From contig NZ_VOXD01000040.1 in NCBI RefSeq assembly GCF_008014675.1, forward strand, positions 1 through 51,221: a DNA stretch of 51,221 nt, read 5' to 3'. Every line of letters starts with the position of its first letter. Position 1 is the stretch's first letter. The notes beneath the pieces are model-generated. The model did not search any database and was not told the origin of the DNA. It saw only the letters and a list, made by a program, of their open reading frames with translations. Position numbers and translations under genes: made by a program. The stretch comes from Neolewinella aurantiaca. GTDB lineage: Bacteria; Bacteroidota; Bacteroidia; Chitinophagales; Saprospiraceae. Positions 32,273-40,983 of the stretch are shown piece after piece.

Positions 32273-34813
32273 ATGTCCACCCTTAACCAACGCCTCCACA
32301 AACTCTTCCACGAAGACGACCACCGTATCGTCCTCTGGTACGGTAATGACAGCAGCGAAATGACCGCTGAGTTTGAAGCCATGGAATTGGCTGGAGTAAC
32401 TAAACTGAACGTCCAAAACCAGGCACTGAAAACCAAATTTTCGGTTCAGGTAGAGCAAACGGACGATAAGGATAAGTTCCTTCTCTTCTCTCCTGGGAAA
32501 GTACCGGAGAGCGACGCTGATAACTGGCTTCTGGACCTTCAACTCGCCTACCCGTTATTCAGTACCGATGAGTATGCTATATACCGGGATGAGCTAAAGC
32601 TTGACCGGACGGCCGACAAAATTCTGAAAACTTACCGGACTTTTTTTGCCAGCAAAGAACGACGCGAATTACTGCGGCAACGCCTGCCTTCGAAGGTGGC
32701 CAGCGACCGGGAACTAGAACTCGGAATGTTGGGAGCTTTGCTACGATGTGAGCCCCGAATAACGGAAATTTTTCTCGCCCTCATCAGCGCTTATGTTGAG
32801 CAGGATCGGAAGGAACTATCGGCAGCTGCCATCCGGAAACTCAGCCAGCGGGAAGCCGTGGAGAAAGAGATTACCGATCATGGGTTGGATCAGCCACTCT
32901 GGGAATATGCGGAGAGGACCTACGGTTACCAGAGCGATGATCCGGGAATTGAAGACTTTGTAAAAGCTTTGTTCGTCAGTAGGCTCTCAGAACTGTTACC
33001 GGGGCAGCCGCGGCGGGTACGCCGCGAAGCAGACCTTTTGCTGGACCGTTGGCAAGACAGTGAGCGCACCCGGCCAACCTACGAACTGGTGGCCCGCAGG
33101 CTGGGAGGTGAGTGGAGTATTGCCAGCAAAATGGCCGGATTATCCCTGAAGGACCTCCAGCGTGCTGATCTTTTCGTGGAAATTGACCAACGTTTGCTCA
33201 GTGGCTTACGGGATGAAATCCTTTCGGGGGAAGTATCTGCCGATGAGGTAAATGCACTGATCAACGATCGGGAAGGGACTTTTTGGTTTGAAGGGTATAC
33301 TCATCACTACGCCGCCCTGAGGGCGGCCGCTACCTTCCTTGCCCTTCAAGGTTCCCTGCACCTGCGCCCCGGCGCCCGGGATAGCCTGATCGACTATACT
33401 GGACAACAATGTAAGATCGATCAGGCCTACCGGCAGTTTCATTATCATCTCCGATACGTTAGTGATCCGTTACTGCAACCTCTGGTGGAGCCATTGGAGC
33501 GACATTACACTACCGGATTCCTACATAAATTAAATCAACACTGGCAGCAACAACTTGATGCCGAAGGCTTTCCTCCGCCGGGTTTGCCAATTGCCCACCA
33601 GCGGGATTTCTGGAAAACCAACATCGAACCTTACGTGAAGCGGGGAAATCGAATTTTTGTAATTATCTCTGACGGCCTTCGCTACGAGTCCGCCGCAGAG
33701 TTATCGGGCTGGTTGCCCACACTCGGCCGTTACCGTACGGAGTTGGAACCAATGCTGGCCGCAGCTCCTACTTTTACCCAACTTGGTATGGCGGCTTTGC
33801 TGCCTCATAAGGAATTACAACTCCGCGGAGACGGAATGGTAAGTGCTGACGGCCAAAGTGCCCAGGGAACGGCTAACCGCGATAAAATCCTTAAAGCCGC
33901 AGCAAATAGTCGCGCGATAGCCATCACCGCTTCGGACCTTGTACGTGACTATTCCGCACGCGATGCCGGCCGTGCCTGGGTGAAGAACTATGATGTTATT
34001 TACATTTACCACAACCTCATTGATCAGGCAGGAGAAAAGGAAGAAGACCAACTGTTCGTACGCACCCAGAAGTGTTTCGAGGAAATTGAGCAGCTACTGA
34101 CCATCATTGCCCGTATGAATGGCAATAATATCATTGTTACGGCCGACCATGGTTATCTCTTCCAGCATTCTCCACTGGAAGACAGTGATTACGCCAGCTA
34201 CAAGGTTTTGGGAGATGATCAGAAATACAACCGGCGATTTGTGCTGGGGGCAAACCTGGAAAAAGATTCTGCTGCCATGCACTTTACTGCTGGAGAACTA
34301 GGGCTTAAGGGAGATCTGGAAATTGTAATTCCACGCTCAGTTCACCGACTTCGCCGATCGGGTAGTGGCAGCCGTTACGTACACGGTGGGCTGAGCCTGC
34401 AGGAACTCGTTGTGCCCATGTTGCGTGTAAGCCTGGGCCGTACCGCAAACGATGATGCACTCCCCGTAGATGTGGAAGTAATTGCCGGTAATGGGCATAT
34501 CACGAACAATGAATACAGCGTGCGTTTCTTTCAGAAACAGGCTGTGGGAGGGAAGCGAGGTGAACGTCGTCTCCGGATTGGTTTTTACGATGCTGATGAA
34601 AAGCTCATCTCCGACGAAAAAAATATCGTTTTTAACAGCGAAGCCGTTGAGGAACGAAATCGAGAAACCCGCCTGCGGTTCCGCTTTGGTGCCGACGCTG
34701 GTACCGGAGGACAAAGACCGGTTAAACTGCGCCTGCGGGACCCTTCCGGGGTAATTGTCTTCGAACATCCTTTTACCCTGGATATTACCTTCGGAAGTGA
34801 TTTTGATTTGTGA
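32273..34813 (+). CDS. pglZ: BREX alkaline-phosphatase-superfamily protein PglZ
   Basis: 846 residues, BREX-1 PglZ. The phosphatase-like metal site is seen as IFVIISDGLRYESAAEL (about 460-477) and IIVTADHGYLF (about 619-630). The N-terminal 430 residues are the PglZ-specific helical region, and the C-terminus is beta-rich. It is a core BREX component needed for defence. A TACCTTCG box 4 bp before the ATG (32261-32268) hints at a separate near-leaderless promoter after the cargo genes. It contains a weak, gapped relative of the 19-bp repeat near 33357 that I do not count. Confidence 0.93.
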   Translation: MSTLNQRLHKLFHEDDHRIVLWYGNDSSEMTAEFEAMELAGVTKLNVQNQALKTKFSVQVEQTDDKDKFLLFSPGKVPESDADNWLLDLQLAYPLFSTDEYAIYRDELKLDRTADKILKTYRTFFASKERRELLRQRLPSKVASDRELELGMLGALLRCEPRITEIFLALISAYVEQDRKELSAAAIRKLSQREAVEKEITDHGLDQPLWEYAERTYGYQSDDPGIEDFVKALFVSRLSELLPGQPRRVRREADLLLDRWQDSERTRPTYELVARRLGGEWSIASKMAGLSLKDLQRADLFVEIDQRLLSGLRDEILSGEVSADEVNALINDREGTFWFEGYTHHYAALRAAATFLALQGSLHLRPGARDSLIDYTGQQCKIDQAYRQFHYHLRYVSDPLLQPLVEPLERHYTTGFLHKLNQHWQQQLDAEGFPPPGLPIAHQRDFWKTNIEPYVKRGNRIFVIISDGLRYESAAELSGWLPTLGRYRTELEPMLAAAPTFTQLGMAALLPHKELQLRGDGMVSADGQSAQGTANRDKILKAAANSRAIAITASDLVRDYSARDAGRAWVKNYDVIYIYHNLIDQAGEKEEDQLFVRTQKCFEEIEQLLTIIARMNGNNIIVTADHGYLFQHSPLEDSDYASYKVLGDDQKYNRRFVLGANLEKDSAAMHFTAGELGLKGDLEIVIPRSVHRLRRSGSGSRYVHGGLSLQELVVPMLRVSLGRTANDDALPVDVEVIAGNGHITNNEYSVRFFQKQAVGGKRGERRLRIGFYDADEKLISDEKNIVFNSEAVEERNRETRLRFRFGADAGTGGQRPVKLRLRDPSGVIVFEHPFTLDITFGSDFDL

Positions 34814-34881
34814 TTTTCTCGCAGTATACTCAAAATTGAAGATTCTTCCTGGCTAGTAAATAGTCTAACCAAACACTGATA

Positions 34882-36963
34882 ATGACCCCCTTCGACCAAC
34901 GCATAAACGACGCCTTCCCCGGCAAAGTAGTCCGTAAAGACCTTACCTCGTTGGTAAAGGGTAATGCCGTAGTCCCCACTTTCGTCCTGGAGTATCTGCT
35001 AGGGCAGTACTGTGCTACCGACGAAGAGGATACCATCAGGGAAGGGGTGGAAATGGTGAAGAAAATTCTCGGGAAGCACTATGTCCATCGTGAGCAAGCC
35101 GAACTCATCAAATCACAAATTCGTGATCGGGGAACCTACCGCGTTATCGACCGTCTCAGTGTGGAGTTAGATGATCGCCAGGATGTTCATGTAGCTACTT
35201 TTACCAACCTCGGACTCAAACGGGTTCCTCTTCGGGACGAGTGGGTTCGCCGATTCCCAAAACTACTCACCGGAGGTGTATGGTGTCTCATCGATGTGGC
35301 TTACGAAAGCAGGGAAGAACGCGATGCAGTTCCCTGGCTCGTCGAAAATGTGAAACCCATCCAGCTCTCCAAATTCGACTTCGTCGATTACCTCTTGGGC
35401 CGCGATAAATTCACCACCGAAGAATGGATGGATGTTTTGATGCAAAGCATCGGTTTTAACCCGGAGCACTTTGGTCGGCGCAACAAAATGCTTCAACTCA
35501 CCCGGCTTATCTCGTTCACGGAGAGGAACTTCAACTTTATCGAGCTCGGGCCCAAGGGTACGGGTAAAAGCCATGTGTTTTCCGAGTTCTCACCCCACGG
35601 TATGCTTATTTCCGGCGGTGAAGTAACGCTGGCCAAGCTCTTTGTCAACAATGCCAGTGGTAAAATCGGACTTGTTGGTTACTGGGACTCCGTCGCCTTC
35701 GATGAATTCGCCGGCCCGGAAAAACGCATCCCCCAGAATCTGGTCGACGTCATGAAGAATTACATGGCCAACAAAACCTTCAGCCGGGGGCGGGAATCAC
35801 TGGGAGCAGAAGCCAGTATGGCCTTCATTGGTAACACCAAGCGGTCGGTGAACTACATGCTCAAGCACACTGACTTATTCGAGCAGCTACCTAAAGCTTA
35901 CTACGATACTGCCTTTCTGGATCGCCTGCACTTTTACCTGCCAGGGTGGGAAGTAGACATCATCCGCGGAGAGATGTTTACCGCGGGCTTCGGCTTCATT
36001 GTCGACTACCTCGCCGAGATCCTACGCTTCCTGCGCTCCGAAGATTTTGGTACCTATTACCAAAAATATTTCTCTCTCGATGCCACCATTGCTACCCGCG
36101 ACCGCACCGCTATCCATAAGACCTTCGGCGGGCTGATGAAAGTACTTTTTCCCGGCGGTGAGTGCACAAAGGAGGAAGTGCGTGAGTTGCTGGAATTTGC
36201 CATAGAAGGCCGCCGCCGCGTCAAGCTCCAACTGATGAAGATGGACGAAACCTTCCGCGAACGGGAAGTCCGCTTCGTCTACCTGGACAAGGAAACAGAG
36301 ACGGAGCACGAAGTGATCACCCTGGAAGAACTCCAGTACGATCGGGCGCTTTCAGGGGCGCGGACGCAGGTGCAAAGCAAAGATGAAAAGAGCAGGGTGG
36401 AGAAGCCCGGCACCGTTGATCCGGAAGCTGTGGAGTCTTTGGCTACAGCGCCCGTTGAGGCCCAGGAACCGGAACGACTCCCCACCGGCATCAACATCGT
36501 CGTCAAAGAAAACCAGCGCGGTGTCAGCTACGAAAACCTCTTCGGCGATTACCTCAAAGGCGTGTCTGAGATTCACATTGTCGATCCCTACATCCGACAC
36601 TTCTATCAGGTGAAAAATCTCCACGAGCTCTGCCGCCTCGTTTACCGCCAAAAAGAACCGGGTGATGAGGTCTGTATTCATCTCATCACCAACGCTAAAC
36701 CCGAAGAACACGCCGAAGTTGAAAAGCTGCTCTGCCAGCTGGAATCCAGCCTCTTCGCCTCCGGCATTGACCTTTCCTTCGACATCCAACCCGACCGCGC
36801 CCAGCACGACCGCTACATCGAAACCGATACCGGCTATAAAATCATCCTGGGTAGGGGACTCGATATCTTTCAACCGTATGATCTAAATGATCATTTTGCA
36901 CTGGCGAATACGGTGCAGGAGGAACGGAGTTGTAAAGGGTTTGAGGTGACGATTGTAGGGTAG
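34882..36963 (+). CDS. brxL: BREX protein BrxL (Lon-like AAA+)
   Basis: 693 residues. Order: an N-terminal helical domain, an AAA+ core with Walker A GPKGTGKSH (about 223-231) and Walker B SVAFDEFAG (about 268-276), and a C-terminal domain (HIVDPYIRHFYQVKNLHEL, HDRYIETDTGYKIIL). In studied type 1 BREX, BrxL is a DNA-binding AAA+ protein needed for defence but not for methylation. Between the AAA+ and C-terminal parts, about residues 492-500, the peptide ARTQVQSK comes from a 19-bp interspersed repeat. The identical eight-residue peptide is in PglX, an unrelated protein. The linker that follows is low-complexity. Confidence 0.93.
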   Translation: MTPFDQRINDAFPGKVVRKDLTSLVKGNAVVPTFVLEYLLGQYCATDEEDTIREGVEMVKKILGKHYVHREQAELIKSQIRDRGTYRVIDRLSVELDDRQDVHVATFTNLGLKRVPLRDEWVRRFPKLLTGGVWCLIDVAYESREERDAVPWLVENVKPIQLSKFDFVDYLLGRDKFTTEEWMDVLMQSIGFNPEHFGRRNKMLQLTRLISFTERNFNFIELGPKGTGKSHVFSEFSPHGMLISGGEVTLAKLFVNNASGKIGLVGYWDSVAFDEFAGPEKRIPQNLVDVMKNYMANKTFSRGRESLGAEASMAFIGNTKRSVNYMLKHTDLFEQLPKAYYDTAFLDRLHFYLPGWEVDIIRGEMFTAGFGFIVDYLAEILRFLRSEDFGTYYQKYFSLDATIATRDRTAIHKTFGGLMKVLFPGGECTKEEVRELLEFAIEGRRRVKLQLMKMDETFREREVRFVYLDKETETEHEVITLEELQYDRALSGARTQVQSKDEKSRVEKPGTVDPEAVESLATAPVEAQEPERLPTGINIVVKENQRGVSYENLFGDYLKGVSEIHIVDPYIRHFYQVKNLHELCRLVYRQKEPGDEVCIHLITNAKPEEHAEVEKLLCQLESSLFASGIDLSFDIQPDRAQHDRYIETDTGYKIILGRGLDIFQPYDLNDHFALANTVQEERSCKGFEVTIVG
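36357..36375 (-). repeat. 19-bp interspersed coding repeat, copy 6
   Basis: GGCGCGGACGCAGGTGCAA (consensus on the minus strand, exact match) in brxL, read as ARTQVQ. Confidence 0.9.
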
Positions 36964-36986
36964 AAAACAACTTTAAGGAAGAAATT

Positions 36987-37769
36987 ATGCTAGACACAGT
37001 TTTTGATATTATTCTTCAAAGGATTAACAATCTTAGGAACTCAGTAGAAGTAGTTTCAAAGTTCGCGAATACCCTATGGGTCGTAGTGGCAGATGATGAG
37101 GAGACCATGAAACTTGTCTTCAAGCAAGATGGGAAGCTAATGATTTCACGGAAAGGCACTGTTAGTGAAGGTCACTATGAGCCTTTACTGGTTGCTAACT
37201 CCATCGTTATTACGATCAATGGAGAATCACGTCTTTATAATCATGTTTACACGGATGAAGGGTTAATGTTCCTTCAACTGGACGATGGAGAATCGAGTCC
37301 TTTTGTGATGATCAATAATAATCTGCTGAAAGGGAGGTCCCCGAAGGAGTATTTGCAGGAGGCTTATGTTGAGCCTCAAAAGGCTAAAGAGCTTAAAGCT
37401 ACATTAGCTCTAACTTATTTTACCAGCGCTTGGAAAGGCACAAATAGGGTGAAAATCTACAGGAGCCAAACATCCAATCGTTACTTTGCCTACCATAATG
37501 AGGAGATTTTAAAACAAGGGAAGTACACTTTTGAAAACAATCCTACCTCCATTCTCGTCATAAAAGAACTGGGAGAGATAGAGATGTTTTACACCATCCA
37601 GCATTACAAGCAAAAAGATGGCTCAGAACTAGTCATACATAGTAAACCTGTAGACGGTATTATCAACGGCTGTAAGGCATTCGTTAATGATGCTCCTGCA
37701 CCGGATGGGCGTTACCGCTTATCCTGGTTGAAATCGGTTAACGTAAAAAGTGGTGTAGTTACCGATTAA
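36987..37769 (+). CDS. hypothetical protein at the BREX operon end
   Basis: 260 residues, no signal peptide or membrane helix. No family recognised. The sequence is beta-rich (LWVVVADDEETMKLVFKQDG, MISRKGTVSEGHYEPLLVA, FYTIQHYKQKDGSELVIHS), with an N-terminal amphipathic helix (DIILQRINNLRNSVEVVSKF). The DNA is more AT-rich than the BREX core. It lies 23 bp after brxL and 3 bp before the WYL regulator gene, so it belongs to the same transcript and may be a BREX accessory protein. Confidence 0.55.
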   Translation: MLDTVFDIILQRINNLRNSVEVVSKFANTLWVVVADDEETMKLVFKQDGKLMISRKGTVSEGHYEPLLVANSIVITINGESRLYNHVYTDEGLMFLQLDDGESSPFVMINNNLLKGRSPKEYLQEAYVEPQKAKELKATLALTYFTSAWKGTNRVKIYRSQTSNRYFAYHNEEILKQGKYTFENNPTSILVIKELGEIEMFYTIQHYKQKDGSELVIHSKPVDGIINGCKAFVNDAPAPDGRYRLSWLKSVNVKSGVVTD

Positions 37770-37772
37770 AAG

Positions 37773-38783
37773 ATGGCCACCAATAAACTCGCTTCCCTTC
37801 GCTATCTCGCCCTCGACCGATGCTTCTCCAATCCCGGCCGGAAGTACTACATCGAAGACCTCATCGAGGCCTGTAATCAGGCGATCTATGAGGCTACGGG
37901 TTCTCATGATGGGGTAAAACGCCGTCAGGTCTATGACGATATTACTTTCATGGAAAGTGAACAGGGCTATGCGGTACCACTTGTTCGTTATAAGGATGGG
38001 CGTAGAAAATTTTTCCGCTATGAAGACACCTCCTTCACTATCCGCCAACGCAGTGTCAATCAGGCAGAAGTGGAACAGATTGCCGAAACATTGGCCATCC
38101 TCTCTCGCTTTAAGGGAATGCCGCAGTTTGAATGGCTCGATGAAATAAAAATCCGCCTTGAATCCGCCTTCGGAATGACAAGTACCACGGAGGCATGTGT
38201 CAGCTTTCAAGAGAACCCCTACCTCAAAGGGCTTCGCTATTTTGCCGATCTTTTTGCGGCCATCTCTCAAAAGAAACCTCTTCTTGTCAGTTACCAAGGA
38301 TTTAAACAACCGGAACCTGCCGACTTGCCTTTTCATCCCTGGCACCTCAAGCAGTACAACAACCGCTGGTTCGTACTGGGGCACAATGAAACTTTTGGCG
38401 GCTTGTCCATTCTGGCGCTCGACCGGATACAGGAGTTAAAGCCAGCATCATTTCCATTTCTGGAGAATAAGTCCTACGATTTCGAGGAGTACTTCGATGA
38501 TGTGATTGGTGTCTCTTTTCCCATGGATCAGGCAGTTGAAAGGGTTCTGTTAAAAATTGATAATGATCTATGGCCATACATTGAAAGCAAACCGTTGCAT
38601 GGCTCTCAAAAAGTAAAGTCCAGGGCACCGGAAGGTGTAATCGTCGAACTGAAAGTGTTCTTGAATTATGAGCTACGGGCTACGCTCTTTTCTTACCTGA
38701 AGGGTATTGAGGTGCTGGAACCGAAAAGCCTTCGTCGCGACCTGATCAAAGACCTGAACATTGGCTTAGCGAAGTATTCGTGA
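37773..38783 (+). CDS. WYL-domain transcriptional regulator
   Basis: 336 residues. N-terminal winged helix (ASLRYLALDRCFSNPGRKYYIEDL, RRQVYDDITFME), a middle WYL domain (about 165-240: FHPWHLKQYNNRWFVLGHNE, LALDRIQEL) and a C-terminal WCX-like part. WYL regulators control BREX and other defence operons, probably by sensing a ligand or nucleic acid. The known BrxR repressor normally lies upstream of the operon, while this one is at the downstream end, 3 bp after the hypothetical gene. It ends 15 bp from a convergent LytTR gene, closing the island. Confidence 0.8.
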   Translation: MATNKLASLRYLALDRCFSNPGRKYYIEDLIEACNQAIYEATGSHDGVKRRQVYDDITFMESEQGYAVPLVRYKDGRRKFFRYEDTSFTIRQRSVNQAEVEQIAETLAILSRFKGMPQFEWLDEIKIRLESAFGMTSTTEACVSFQENPYLKGLRYFADLFAAISQKKPLLVSYQGFKQPEPADLPFHPWHLKQYNNRWFVLGHNETFGGLSILALDRIQELKPASFPFLENKSYDFEEYFDDVIGVSFPMDQAVERVLLKIDNDLWPYIESKPLHGSQKVKSRAPEGVIVELKVFLNYELRATLFSYLKGIEVLEPKSLRRDLIKDLNIGLAKYS

Positions 38784-38798
38784 ACGTGTCCCCCCCCA

Positions 38799-39491
38799 TC
38801 ACCCCACCACCTCCCAAAACCCGTCCTTATACCCATCGCTGATGGGGATGTGTTCTCCGGCGATTACTGCGCGGTTGCGTTCGATGAAGTCGATCTTATC
38901 GAGGGCGACGGCGTGGGAGCGGTGTGTGCGGACGAACCGGTCGCCGGGGAGTGCTTCGATGAGGGTGCTGAGGTTTTCGAGGGTCATTATTTTCTCCTGG
39001 GCCGTATGGATGACGACGTAATTGCTCATGCTCTCGAGCCGCAGGATGCTGTCGTAATCGATGCGGACGGTCTTATGTCCGCTCTTTACGAAAATGTAGG
39101 TGCGTTCTTCGGCGGGGGGCGGAGCCCCCGCTGCTGAGCTCATGTTTTTCTTCACCTTCTCTACGGCAAGGAGGAAGCGGTCGAGGCTGATGGGTTTGAG
39201 GAGATAGTCGGTTACCTGGAAGTCGTAGCTCTTCAGGGCGTATTCTTCGTAGGCGGTGGTGAGGACGATCTGGTACTTGTCGCGGGTGATCTTCATCAGC
39301 TGCAGGCCCGTGAGTTCGGGCATCTGAATGTCGAGGAAGAGGAGGTCGACTTTGTTTTCCGACAGGAAGTGAAGTGCTTCGATGGGGTTAGAGAAAGTTC
39401 CGGCTACGGTGAGGTCGGCGCTGCGTTCGGCGTAGGCGGCAAGGAGTTGCCCCGCCAGGGGCTCGTCGTCGATGATGAGGCAGTTAATCAT
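38799..39491 (-). CDS. LytTR-family response regulator (LytR type)
   Basis: 230 residues: a receiver with DDE (8-10), phosphoacceptor D54 in LLFLDIQMPE and K99 in LLKPI, then a linker and a LytTR DNA-binding domain (YIFVKSGHKTVRIDYDSILRLESMSNYV, FVRTHRSHAVAL). It overlaps the sensor kinase by 4 bp (ATGA), so the two form a classical LytS/LytR two-component operon. The regulon is unknown. Confidence 0.9.
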   Translation of the reverse strand: MINCLIIDDEPLAGQLLAAYAERSADLTVAGTFSNPIEALHFLSENKVDLLFLDIQMPELTGLQLMKITRDKYQIVLTTAYEEYALKSYDFQVTDYLLKPISLDRFLLAVEKVKKNMSSAAGAPPPAEERTYIFVKSGHKTVRIDYDSILRLESMSNYVVIHTAQEKIMTLENLSTLIEALPGDRFVRTHRSHAVALDKIDFIERNRAVIAGEHIPISDGYKDGFWEVVG

Positions 39492-40507
39492 GAGGTGGGT
39501 ATTTGCAGGTGAGCGCGGTAGGTGTCGGCAGACTTACTTGCGTCCATCGTCGCGCGGTCGCCGTAGAGCAGTGACAATCGCTTACGGAGGTTCTCGATGC
39601 CGATGCCGCCGTCCTGTGGTTTTCTTTTATCGCCGTAGTGGTTGGTGACGGCGTAAGTCAGGGTGGTGGCATCCGCCCGGAGATCGATGCTGAGCGGTTG
39701 CCGGAGATCGCCGTGTTTGAAGGCGTTCTCGGCGAAGGTGATCAGCAGGAGCGGGGGCACTTCAGCAAGGGTATCGTCGTCGGGCAGGTTCAGGCTTATG
39801 TCCGGTTCAAAGTCGAGCCTCAGCTTCTCCAGTTCGATGAAGTTGACGAGGTGTTCGACCTCCTTCCGCAGGGGAACCCGCTCAGCTTTTTCGTAAAGTC
39901 CGTACCGGAGCATCACGGTGAGCCGTTCGATGACGCGCAGGGCTTTATCTGACCGCTGAAAAAACAGACTGTACACGTTGTTGAGGGTGTTGAACAGAAA
40001 ATGGGGATTGATCTGAGACCGCAGAAAGGCCAGTTCGGTCCGCTGGTTTTCCACAATGAGGGCTTGCTTTTGTTGTTCGCGCAGTTGGGTGGTTTGCAGC
40101 AGAAAAACAACCGCGCCGATGGCGCCGTGGAGGATAAGATAGTACAGGTTGTCGAGATAATAGGTGAGCAACGACGTGCCCAGTGGGTAATTGCGGAAAC
40201 CGATGGTAACGGGCGCCACGACTTCCTCAATGATGTACCGGAAGCCAGCTGCTACCAGTGTTCCGGCAAGCAGCCACGCTGCGAGTACGTACCACGGCCG
40301 GTCGTACTTCTTGCGCAGGATGGCGTAGGGCACCGCCGCGTAAACAAACAGGATGACAAACGACGCCAGGGTAAGCAGCAGGTCATGCGGAGCCAGTAGT
40401 TCCCGGAGGCTGTCCAGACTCCGGTCCATCAGCAGATCCTGCACCAGATAGTAAAAAACACAGAAGATGATGTGCCAGCGAATCAACTGGCCGTACCCTT
40501 TATCCAT
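39488..40507 (-). CDS. LytS/YehU-type sensor histidine kinase
   Basis: 339 residues from ATG 40507 (MDKGYGQLIRWHI). Four membrane helices occupy the first 150 residues, followed by the His_kinase domain with the phosphoacceptor in QINPHFLFNTLNNVY (about residue 172) and an ATPase domain (ITFAENAFKHG, GGIGIENLRKRL). It phosphorylates the LytTR regulator encoded by the overlapping downstream gene. A longer reading to 40597 adds a segment that does not look like protein. Confidence 0.88.
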   Translation of the reverse strand: MDKGYGQLIRWHIIFCVFYYLVQDLLMDRSLDSLRELLAPHDLLLTLASFVILFVYAAVPYAILRKKYDRPWYVLAAWLLAGTLVAAGFRYIIEEVVAPVTIGFRNYPLGTSLLTYYLDNLYYLILHGAIGAVVFLLQTTQLREQQKQALIVENQRTELAFLRSQINPHFLFNTLNNVYSLFFQRSDKALRVIERLTVMLRYGLYEKAERVPLRKEVEHLVNFIELEKLRLDFEPDISLNLPDDDTLAEVPPLLLITFAENAFKHGDLRQPLSIDLRADATTLTYAVTNHYGDKRKPQDGGIGIENLRKRLSLLYGDRATMDASKSADTYRAHLQIPTS

Positions 40508-40594
40508 GCCCCTAAGATAGCAGACTGAGAAACAAGTTGCCGGATTCCACTCAAACGTGGTGGTTGCCCAGGACCGGAGTTCCGTCTCTTGTGG

Positions 40595-40614
40595 CACAGG
40601 GGTTCACCCCTGTG
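40595..40614. repeat. hairpin CACAGGGG-TTCA-CCCCTGTG
   Basis: Perfect 8-bp stem with a 4-nt loop followed by TTTTGA. It resembles a common interspersed palindrome, and could serve as a rightward terminator although no rightward gene precedes it. Confidence 0.55.
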
Positions 40615-40626
40615 TTTTGATATTAC

Positions 40627-40719
40627 TACTCTACATTTTTGATTTTCCCCCTCTCCCCCCGCCCTCTCCAACAAGCTTCGCCTAAGGCTCAGCGGAGAGG
40701 GAGCCAAAAATGTAGAGTA
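40627..40719. mobile_element. MITE-like element, internally shortened relative of the 8.9 kb copy
   Basis: A 93-bp element with perfect 15-bp inverted ends TACTCTACATTTTTG (40627-40641 and 40705-40719) and a nested 8-bp pair CCCTCTCC/GGAGAGGG (40662-40669, 40694-40701). Its right half shares 26 of 27 bases (40679-40705) with 8908-8934 in reverse complement. Its left half (ACATTTTTGATTTTCC onward) matches the reverse complement of the right end of the element at 8867-9066. No clear target duplication is visible, so the copy may be old. Confidence 0.65.
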
Positions 40720-40983
40720 ATGTGGTTTTAATCATGCTCAGCGTTTTCGCTAATACTCACTGTTTTTGACAGTACGCTTTGTCCATAGTCTCTGTCTTCA
40801 TTGTCGCAATTCGATATTCACGTTGACGAATCCGCCGTTCAGCAGTGTGAACCGGGGCTTTGAAAGTGCGGATGGATCCAACGGCCGTTTACCCGACTCA
40901 TCAATCGAATTGCCGGATTCATCAATCGCAGTTGCGATCGGCAGCAAAGCACCCGACCATTGTAAGCATCAAAAGCAACCGCC

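Larger units (their letters stand above)
40508..40983. other. intergenic region with hairpin and MITE-like element
   Basis: About 475 bp with no gene. It holds the hairpin at 40595-40614 and the inverted-repeat element at 40627-40719. The remainder up to the S41 peptidase start contains a tandem CATCAATCG-type stretch (CGACTCATCAATCGAATTGC, then GATTCATCAATCGCAGTTGC, about 40895-40938), possibly a regulatory duplication. Confidence 0.5.

Noticed and set aside
33355..33377. Possible tenth copy of the 19-bp repeat in pglZ
   Set aside because: Only TGCACCTGCGCC matches well and the rest needs a gap; this GC-rich coding stretch could match by chance.
38790..38797. C8 tract between the WYL gene and the convergent LytTR gene
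   Set aside because: It lies between two gene 3' ends, so slippage there would have no obvious effect.
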